NCBI GenBank assembly: GCA_964441265.1
Contig: CAYYKJ010000006.1
Location: forward strand, 23,752 to 87,751
Length of the DNA: 64,000 nucleotides
Source of the DNA: JAFGDH01 sp964441265
Lineage (GTDB): Archaea > Aenigmatarchaeota > Aenigmatarchaeia > QMZP01 > QMZT01
Direction: 5' to 3'
The first letter of the stretch is position 1. Each line of letters opens with the position of its first letter. Below are positions 58,686 through 64,000 of this stretch, piece after piece. The notes beneath the pieces are model-generated. The model saw only the letters and a list, made by a program, of their open reading frames with translations. It had not been told where the DNA came from and searched no databases. The translations under genes were made by a program, and so were the position numbers.

Positions 58686-59713
58686 TACAAAATATTGATT
58701 ATAAGGTTCCAAATGGAAAATTGCTAAGATTGCAAGCAGATTTGGATAAAGATGTCATCAATTCCATAAAAATATCTGGTGATTTTTTTATTCATCCAGA
58801 AACAGCAATAATAGAAATTGAGAGACTTCTTGCTGGACTCAAAATACAGGATATTCCTGACAAGCTTGATAAGTTCATCAAGGAAAAGGAAATAATATTG
58901 CTGGGATTTAATCCTGCTGATTTGGTTGATGCATTAATTGATAACACTAAATTTAAAGTTGCTATTGCCCAAATGGACATGATTAGCGCTGATAAAGATA
59001 AAAATCTGGAAAAGGCCTCTGCACTTATATCGAAAGCCAAGAAAAACGATGCTGACCTAATCTGTTTTCCGGAATATTTTTCAACTGGTTGTATATTAGA
59101 AAGATTCAATGAATTAGCAGAAGCCGTCCCAGGAAACACTACCGGAATATTATCAGAAATTGCCCAAAAAAACAAGATAGGCATAATTGGATCAATCATA
59201 GAAAAAGATGGGGATAAACTTTACAATACAGCTATCTTTATAGACCATAATGGAACACTTGCAGGAAAGAACAGAAAAATTCATTTATTTTTAAAAGAGA
59301 ATGATTTTGTTAAAAAGGGCAAAGAGCATAATGTTTTTAACACCCATCATGACAAAATAGGCACGATGGTTTGTTATGATACTATTTTTCCAGAGGTTGC
59401 AAGGAAACTGGCTTTAAAGGGCGTAAAGATAATTTTCATACCTGCAAACTGGCCAAACCCTTTTCTGTCACAATGGAAATTATCTACAAGTGCAAGGGCA
59501 TTAGACAATCAGATATGGATTGTAGCGGTAAACAGGGTTGGAAAAGATAATACTTTCACTTATTTTGGAACAAGCAGGATTATAGACCCTTTTGGTGAAG
59601 TTGCTGTTGAATGCGGGGATAGTGAAGAACTTTTAGTTTTTGAAATTGATTTAAAAAGATCAAACGAATTCAAGCAAACGATAAATTTTCTTAACGACAT
59701 ACGGATTGATTGA
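58682..59713 (+). CDS. LplB accessory domain fused to nitrilase-type amidohydrolase
   Basis: A 343-residue fusion. Residues 1-88 are the lipoate-ligase accessory domain: DYKVPNGKLLRLQADLDKDV, SIKISGDFFIHPETAIIEIE and a closing ILLGFNPADLVDAL. Residues 92-343 are a nitrilase-superfamily hydrolase with the full catalytic triad: E131 (CFPEYFSTG), K199 (NRKIHLF) and C231 (MVCYDTIFPE). Nitrilases of this clan hydrolyse carbon-nitrogen bonds, and biotinidase, which removes an amide-linked cofactor, belongs to the same superfamily. A role in lipoyl-amide release or remodelling is therefore attractive but unproven. The ATG overlaps the lplA stop (ATGA), so ligase and fusion are made together. I know of no described protein with this domain pair. 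Confidence 0.85.
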   Translation: MIQNIDYKVPNGKLLRLQADLDKDVINSIKISGDFFIHPETAIIEIERLLAGLKIQDIPDKLDKFIKEKEIILLGFNPADLVDALIDNTKFKVAIAQMDMISADKDKNLEKASALISKAKKNDADLICFPEYFSTGCILERFNELAEAVPGNTTGILSEIAQKNKIGIIGSIIEKDGDKLYNTAIFIDHNGTLAGKNRKIHLFLKENDFVKKGKEHNVFNTHHDKIGTMVCYDTIFPEVARKLALKGVKIIFIPANWPNPFLSQWKLSTSARALDNQIWIVAVNRVGKDNTFTYFGTSRIIDPFGEVAVECGDSEELLVFEIDLKRSNEFKQTINFLNDIRID

Positions 59714-59747
59714 TATTAAATGATTATATGTTAAACAACAGCCATAA

Positions 59748-59948
59748 GACATCATAAAGGACATCAGGATAACAGGGGATTTCTTCGTCCATCCCGAGAG
59801 CGGGATAACAGACATAGAGAGCTCTCTGAAAGGCGTCAGTAAGAGCCAGGCAAAAGCCGTGCTGGACAGGACCCTCAGGTCGAAAGGCATCAGATTGATA
59901 GGCTTCAGCACCGAAGACATAGAAAAAATCATAAGGCTTTCGGATTAG
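59748..59948 (+). pseudogene. remnant of a separate lplB gene
   Basis: Plus-strand reading without a start codon: KDIRITGDFFVHPESGITDI, then LKGVSKSQAKAVLDRTL and IRLIGFSTEDIEKII before the stop at 59946-59948. It aligns with the LplB part of the fusion (RITGDFFVHPE matches KISGDFFIHPE; LIGFSTEDI matches LLGFNPADL), but the first about 25 residues of the domain are gone and a TAA lies in frame just upstream. Its base composition is richer in G and C than the fusion gene. It looks like the tail of a stand-alone lplB that the fusion has displaced. Confidence 0.8.
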
Positions 59949-60100
59949 CATGCGCGGCTTTGAGAAGTTTCGGCGTAGCTGAAATTTGGGAAAATCAAGC
60001 GGAGTGCAGATTTTCCTCATAGCCGCTGTTATGTTTCAATTTGCCCCCGAGCGTTTTTCGTTTCAGTTCGTCATTAGGAAGCCCTACCAGAAGGTTTATA

Positions 60101-60119
60101 TATATAACTTTGTTATATA
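60101..60119. promoter_or_regulatory. operator palindrome at the padR promoter
   Basis: TATATAACTTTGTTATATA is a perfect inverted repeat with 8-base arms and a 3-base centre. It lies between the TATA box (about 60094-60104) and the ATG at 60125, so a bound repressor would block transcription; autoregulation by PadR is likely. Half-sites ATAAC/GTTAT equal those of the palindromes in the island at 29.6 kb. Confidence 0.65.
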
Positions 60120-60124
60120 GTATC

Positions 60125-60490
60125 ATGTGTGATAAGAATTGCAATTGCGGGTACCCTGAAAGGAGATGGCTGCAGTTCTTGATACTCAGGGCAGTATGTG
60201 AAAAACAAACTTATGGGTATGACTTAATCAGGTCAATCGAAGAGCTTAGTCAAGGAAGACACAGAATTAAGTCTGGGACTATGTATACAACATTAAGAAG
60301 AATGGAACAAGAAAATTTATTAAAATCGCAATGGAAAGAAAGCAAAAGCGGGCCAGACAGCAGGGAATACAGGATTACCAAAAAAGGCGAAGAGTTTCTC
60401 AAAACATGGCTTGAAATGATTATCGAAAGGAAAAAAATGATTGATAAAATGGCTAAATTCTATGAGAATAAATTTGGAGGTAGGAAATGA
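60125..60490 (+). CDS. PadR-family regulator with cysteine-rich N-terminus
   Basis: A 121-residue PadR regulator: FLILRAVCEKQTYGYDLIRS, RIKSGTMYTTLRRMEQENLL and the wing YRITKKGEEFLKTW. The N-terminus MCDKNCNCGYPERRW holds three cysteines that could bind a metal or sense redox state. The ATG at 60125 is used, since the longer reading would include the TATA box and palindrome. It overlaps the next gene by four bases and heads an operon with a small membrane protein, a cupin and an ABC exporter, the usual targets of PadR control. Confidence 0.85.
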   Translation: MCDKNCNCGYPERRWLQFLILRAVCEKQTYGYDLIRSIEELSQGRHRIKSGTMYTTLRRMEQENLLKSQWKESKSGPDSREYRITKKGEEFLKTWLEMIIERKKMIDKMAKFYENKFGGRK

Positions 60491-60711
60491 GCAACAAACA
60501 TATCCTCGAGAAATTATGCATATCAACCTTTATCGTGACTGCTTTAACTTCAATTCCACTGCTAATTAACTATGTCAAGGATGTCTCTCCGAAGTTTCAG
60601 TTAATTGTAGATTTGCACGTCTGGTTTGGAACGGCATTCATAATCTTTGTATTAATCAGGATTCTAAAAAACAAAAAATTTGTAAAAGCCGTATTGAAAG
60701 GAAGTAAATAA
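60487..60711 (+). CDS. small membrane protein, two helices (74 aa)
   Basis: A 74-residue protein with two hydrophobic segments (about residues 10-28 and 38-58) and a basic end. The first is preceded by NKHILEKLC and the second contains HVWFGTAFIIFVLIRI, with a histidine that recalls heme-binding DUF4405-like proteins, though a single histidine is not enough to say so. Overlaps padR by four bases and ends two bases before the cupin. Confidence 0.6.
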   Translation: MSNKHILEKLCISTFIVTALTSIPLLINYVKDVSPKFQLIVDLHVWFGTAFIIFVLIRILKNKKFVKAVLKGSK

Positions 60712-60712
60712 A

Positions 60713-61018
60713 ATGTATATTAAGGACATAATTTCAAAAGGAAGATTCTTGCCGGATAGACCAAACAAAGAGGATATATTAAAGACAGACAAATTCAATA
60801 TTGTGGTTGTTTGCCTTGAGAAAGGCCAGGAGATAAAGCCCCACCCCGAACCTTATGCAGTATTCTTTTTTGTGATTGGAGGCAGGGGAGTATTTACCAG
60901 CGAGGACGGAGAAACAGGATTAAGCGTTGGAGATTCAATTTTTATGGAATCAAACAAAATAAGGGGAATTAAATGCATAGAGAAACTAAAGATTTTAGGG
61001 GTTCAGGATGGCCACTGA
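60713..61018 (+). CDS. cupin-domain protein (101 aa)
   Basis: A 101-residue single cupin: EIKPHPEPYAVFFFVIGGRG with one histidine in the usual metal-binding region and GLSVGDSIFMESNKIRGIKC as the second motif. Metal ligands are incomplete, so it may bind a small molecule without catalysis. It overlaps the ABC ATPase gene by 11 bases and belongs to the same operon. Confidence 0.8.
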   Translation: MYIKDIISKGRFLPDRPNKEDILKTDKFNIVVVCLEKGQEIKPHPEPYAVFFFVIGGRGVFTSEDGETGLSVGDSIFMESNKIRGIKCIEKLKILGVQDGH

Positions 61019-61943
61019 TAAGAACAAAATAATTGAAGTAGAGGCATTAGTAAAAAAATTCAACTCTTTCACGGCTGTAGACAATATAAGCTTTGAAGTT
61101 GAGAAAGGAGAAATATTTGGTTTGCTTGGCCCCAATGGCGCAGGCAAAACTTCCACAATCAGGATGCTTACCGGAATATTCAAACCCTCAAAAGGCAGGA
61201 TTCATGTAAACAATTATGACATGGAAAAAGAGCCATTGAAAGCAAAGCAGCTTATGGGTATTGTTCCTGAAATGGCGAATGCTTATGTTGATCTATCTGC
61301 TTACAAGAATATGGTTTTAATAGGGGAATTGTATGGTATTGATAAACAAACAATAAAGAAGAAAGCAGAAAATTTACTGAACTTATTTGGATTATACGAA
61401 AGGATGCATGATAAAGTGAAAACATTTTCTAAAGGAATGAAACAGCGTTTAATTATAGCTATGGGCTTGATTAATGAACCAGAATTATTGTTCTTGGACG
61501 AGCCCACATCAGGTCTTGATGTAGAAAGCGTCAGGCTGATAAGGGCGCTTATCAGGAAATTCAATGATAAAGGAACAACAATCATCCTGACAACCCATAA
61601 TATCGGGGAAGCTGATGATCTTTGTGATAAAGTTGCTATCATGAATCGTGGCAAAATCATGGCTTTAGACAGGCCTGCAAGATTAAAGCATATAATTCAG
61701 AGCACTTCATCTATTGAGGTTGCCTTTGAGAAAAAAGTGGATATAGAAGAACTCAAGTTTAAGGGGGTCGATGAGGTAAAAAAGAAGGGCGATAAAATAA
61801 GGCTTTACACCAGAACCCCAGAAGAAACCCTGCCCCATTTAATCAAATATTCTCAATCTTCAAAAAACAAGATTTTATCTATTAACACTTTAGGGCCAAA
61901 TCTTGAAGACATATTCGTAAAGCTGACTGGTGAGAAAAAATGA
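61008..61943 (+). CDS. ABC transporter ATP-binding protein (DrrA/ABC-2 type)
   Basis: A 311-residue ATPase with Walker A GLLGPNGAGKTSTIRMLTGI at about residues 38-57, signature FSKGMKQRLIIAMGL at about 141-155, Walker B LLFLDEPTSGLD at about 162-173, and the H-loop LTTHNIGEADDL. The C-terminal about 80 residues match the extension of daunorubicin-resistance type exporters. Pairs with the ABC-2 permease, with which it overlaps by four bases. Confidence 0.95.
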   Translation: MATDKNKIIEVEALVKKFNSFTAVDNISFEVEKGEIFGLLGPNGAGKTSTIRMLTGIFKPSKGRIHVNNYDMEKEPLKAKQLMGIVPEMANAYVDLSAYKNMVLIGELYGIDKQTIKKKAENLLNLFGLYERMHDKVKTFSKGMKQRLIIAMGLINEPELLFLDEPTSGLDVESVRLIRALIRKFNDKGTTIILTTHNIGEADDLCDKVAIMNRGKIMALDRPARLKHIIQSTSSIEVAFEKKVDIEELKFKGVDEVKKKGDKIRLYTRTPEETLPHLIKYSQSSKNKILSINTLGPNLEDIFVKLTGEKK

Positions 61944-62692
61944 ACGTTTTAGGATTTGCAGAGCAGATAAAGAGGTCCTTGGCTATCGTCAAAAAGGATT
62001 TATCTATATACTACATGAAAGGGCCAGTGGTTATTTTTGGTCTGCTTTTACCAGCATTTTTATTTCTTTCTTTTGCCTTAGGTAAAGAATTGACAATGGA
62101 ATTCTTATTCCCGGGTTTGTTGGCCATGGCTCTTTTTTTCACATCAACTTCCATTGGCCCAGCGATAGCACCAACAGAAACAAGTACCAAAACCTTTGAA
62201 AGGATTGTTTCGGCTCCAATATCCTTATGGGCAATCATTTTTGGAGACATATTGGCATCATTTTTATTCGGGCTCTTTATAACTGCATTTGTCTTCTTGC
62301 TAGGAATTGCTTTATTGGGAACAGGGTTCATAACCTTAAGTCTGGTGATAGGTACAGTCTTGGCTTCTTTTTGTTTTTCTGCATTCGGACTGGTCCTGTC
62401 TGCACCGCCCACGGATAAGCCTTCCAGCATAATGATGCTGTCTTCTCTGATAAAATTCCCCCTGATTTTTATAAGCGGAATATTTATTCCTCTCAGCCAG
62501 ATGCCTGGTGCAAGCAGATTTATCTCATTTATTTCCCCTCTAACCTATTATACAGACATAGCCAGATATTCGGTCGAAGGCATTAGTTATTTTTCACCTA
62601 TTCTAAACTTATTGATTCTTTCAGGTTATACCGTTTTACTTTTTGCTGTAGCCATAATCTGGCATGGAAAGAGTTTGACCAAAAGATTTTAA
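61940..62692 (+). CDS. ABC-2 type permease
   Basis: A 250-residue membrane subunit with six helices, the typical first helix (VVIFGLLLPAFLFLSFALG) and the ISGIFIPLSQMPGASRFISF motif before the last periplasmic turn. Together with the preceding ATPase it forms an exporter of unknown cargo, probably for lipids or drugs, under PadR control. Confidence 0.95.
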   Translation: MNVLGFAEQIKRSLAIVKKDLSIYYMKGPVVIFGLLLPAFLFLSFALGKELTMEFLFPGLLAMALFFTSTSIGPAIAPTETSTKTFERIVSAPISLWAIIFGDILASFLFGLFITAFVFLLGIALLGTGFITLSLVIGTVLASFCFSAFGLVLSAPPTDKPSSIMMLSSLIKFPLIFISGIFIPLSQMPGASRFISFISPLTYYTDIARYSVEGISYFSPILNLLILSGYTVLLFAVAIIWHGKSLTKRF

Positions 62693-62694
62693 GT

Positions 62695-62811
62695 ATGCCT
62701 GTTTTTATCTTCAATATTATGATTTTGCGCTGGGCATTAACTGTCATTCTTGTGGTAATAATGGATGCAGTGATAGAAAAACTGGCCAGTAAAACTTCAA
62801 GTTCTCAATAG
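62695..62811 (+). CDS. possible 38-residue membrane peptide
   Basis: ATG at 62695, two bases after the permease stop, giving MPVFIFNIMILRWALTVILV and a polar end. One hydrophobic segment. It is placed like a last operon gene, but the length allows little more than that. Confidence 0.35.
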   Translation: MPVFIFNIMILRWALTVILVVIMDAVIEKLASKTSSSQ

Positions 62812-62822
62812 AATATAAAACC

Positions 62823-64000
62823 TTACTCATATCTCAATGCATCGACAGGATTTAATTTTGATGCCCTATAAGCAGGAATTGCTCCCGCTATCATTCCTAT
62901 TAAAACCGAGAATAATAAACCCCCCATTATAAGTTCGGGAGTTATTACAGCCGTGCTAAATACTTTGCTTGTCATCCCCCCTCCATTAGTCCCTAAGGAA
63001 CCCACAAGGTTAGAACCAAAAACTCCGAATATGACTCCGCCAATGCCTCCGACAAATCCAATCAAAGCAGAGTTCAGCAAAAAAATCAAAAGGATGTCTT
63101 TATTCTTTGTTCCAATTGCCTTCATGATTCCTATTTCTTTTGTTTTCTCTAAAACAGAGGTAAACATTGTATTTGCAATTCCAACACCTCCAACAATTAA
63201 AGAAATTGCTGCAATAGCTGTAAGAAACAAAGTCATAGTGCCTAATGTTTCCCTAATTGCCTCTTGTTTATCTGCAGGATTTGTGACAGTGAAATCCTGG
63301 TCTTTCTCACTTAAACTTCCTCTTGAAAACCTGAGCTTTTTTTCTAACTCTTCAATTGTTTTGTCAACAGTATCTATATCCTCAATTTTTACAGAAATAG
63401 AGTCAAATTCATCATCACCAATATCCTCAAAAATATTTCTTGCGATGCTTATCGGCATATAAATTGAACTTCCAGATTCAGTTATTCCTACAACTTTAAA
63501 TGATTTTCCTTCAATTGTAACTTTGCTATTTAATGGAATTCCATCCTCAAAAGTTCTTTTAACAATATCTCCACCAAGAACAACAGAATATGAATCTCCT
63601 GCTCCTAAAAATCTGCCATTACTAATAGATTCTGTTGTTATATCTTTCCATACCAAACCATCAACTCCTTTTACAGTTAAGGATGCTGTTTTGCTGGAAT
63701 AAGTTAAATCTCCTTTATCAGATACTTCACCCATTGCATATTTTACATTATCAATATTTTTAAGAATTAAAACATCCTTAGCAGTTAAATTTTCTTGATC
63801 TGACGAAGAAGAATCACTTTCTTTATTTTTTCCCATTTTAAACCCGCCTTCAGAACCTTTGGCTTGTGAAAAGCCAGGAGTAATTGTTAATACATCTGCA
63901 CCTAAACTTCCTAAATTCTCTTCTAAACTTTGTTGAGCTCCCTGACTTATAGAAACAATAGAAACAACAGCAGCAATACCAATCACAATTCCAATAATCG
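62823..64000 (-). CDS. MacB/FtsX-type ABC permease, 5' end beyond the window
   Basis: The visible about 392 residues are the permease of a MacB-like system: first helix end GIAAVVSIVSISQGAQQSLE, a long extracytoplasmic MacB_PCD domain (about residues 40-240), then three helices with GGVGIANTMFTSVLEKTKEI (FtsX motif) and the closing AIPAYRASKLNPVDALRYE. The reading is open to the right edge, so the N-terminus and probable ATPase partner lie outside. Transcribed toward the DrrA-type operon. AT-rich codons like the rest of this end of the window. Confidence 0.9.
   Translation of the reverse strand, partial: IIGIVIGIAAVVSIVSISQGAQQSLEENLGSLGADVLTITPGFSQAKGSEGGFKMGKNKESDSSSSDQENLTAKDVLILKNIDNVKYAMGEVSDKGDLTYSSKTASLTVKGVDGLVWKDITTESISNGRFLGAGDSYSVVLGGDIVKRTFEDGIPLNSKVTIEGKSFKVVGITESGSSIYMPISIARNIFEDIGDDEFDSISVKIEDIDTVDKTIEELEKKLRFSRGSLSEKDQDFTVTNPADKQEAIRETLGTMTLFLTAIAAISLIVGGVGIANTMFTSVLEKTKEIGIMKAIGTKNKDILLIFLLNSALIGFVGGIGGVIFGVFGSNLVGSLGTNGGGMTSKVFSTAVITPELIMGGLLFSVLIGMIAGAIPAYRASKLNPVDALRYE

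Noticed and set aside
59714..60124. Second functional lipoate ligase gene after the fusion
   Set aside because: The LplB-like reading has no start and lacks the beginning of the domain; it is a remnant.

Overview
The window looks like part of a scaffold from an uncultivated archaeon. The support is indirect but consistent. Many genes have a TATA box about 20-30 bases before the start codon with almost no leader, while operon-internal genes carry GAGGTGA-type ribosome binding sites. The gene set includes a separate GMP synthase ATPase subunit, a HerA-like ATPase, an XPD-type helicase, a Rad50-like protein with a zinc hook, and an inositol-1-phosphate synthase with a CDP-alcohol phosphatidyltransferase (archaeal inositol lipid synthesis). 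Two runs of N mark scaffold joins. I cannot name the lineage; a DPANN or deep euryarchaeal group is possible.

Layout. 0-8.6 kb: inositol lipid genes, a small methyltransferase, a frameshifted MFS transporter, an eight-repeat PQQ propeller, small hypotheticals and a membrane-anchored ArsR-like regulator. 8.9-11.4 kb: an oxidative-stress cluster (1-Cys peroxiredoxin, ferritin-like protein, superoxide reductase, a lipoprotein and a 42-residue desulforedoxin-like protein). The lipoprotein and the ArsR-like regulator share a promoter palindrome in exactly the same register. 11.5-28 kb: envelope and secreted proteins, transporters, a Cas4-like nuclease, GuaA ATPase subunit, a SET methyltransferase, and a lipoprotein joining a ComEC-like metallo-beta-lactamase domain to a domain resembling the WWDYG region of the oligosaccharyltransferase AglB/STT3. 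28-30.5 kb: a very AT-rich mobile or plasmid-like insertion with a short tyrosine recombinase, a winged-helix protein, a nuclease-like protein and two repeat arrays. 30.5-45.2 kb: DNA repair and housekeeping genes (HerA, XPD-like helicase, Rad50, pyrimidine-dimer glycosylase, NAD(P)HX epimerase, SAM hydrolase family, ribulose-phosphate epimerase family, TspO), with an ATPase cassette flanked by a 35-bp duplication of the rad50 3' end.

45.2-64 kb is AT-richer in codon use and may have been acquired separately. Its core (49.0-59.7 kb) is one long, tightly packed operon that appears to be a lipoate-dependent sulfur-handling system. It encodes a double-thioredoxin/CcdA fusion, a lipoyl carrier related to GcvH/LbpA, a membrane thioredoxin, DUF169, TusA, a binding-protein-like exported protein, a YeeE/YedE sulfur transporter, DsrE/F/H-like subunits, a single-cysteine flavin disulfide reductase, lipoyl synthase, lipoate ligase LplA, and an LplB domain fused to a nitrilase-type amidohydrolase. 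No Hdr, Dsr reductase, Sox or rhodanese gene is present in the window. The LplB-nitrilase fusion and the absence of sHdr genes make this the strongest candidate for an undescribed system. After it come a PadR-controlled ABC exporter operon and part of a MacB/FtsX-type permease.
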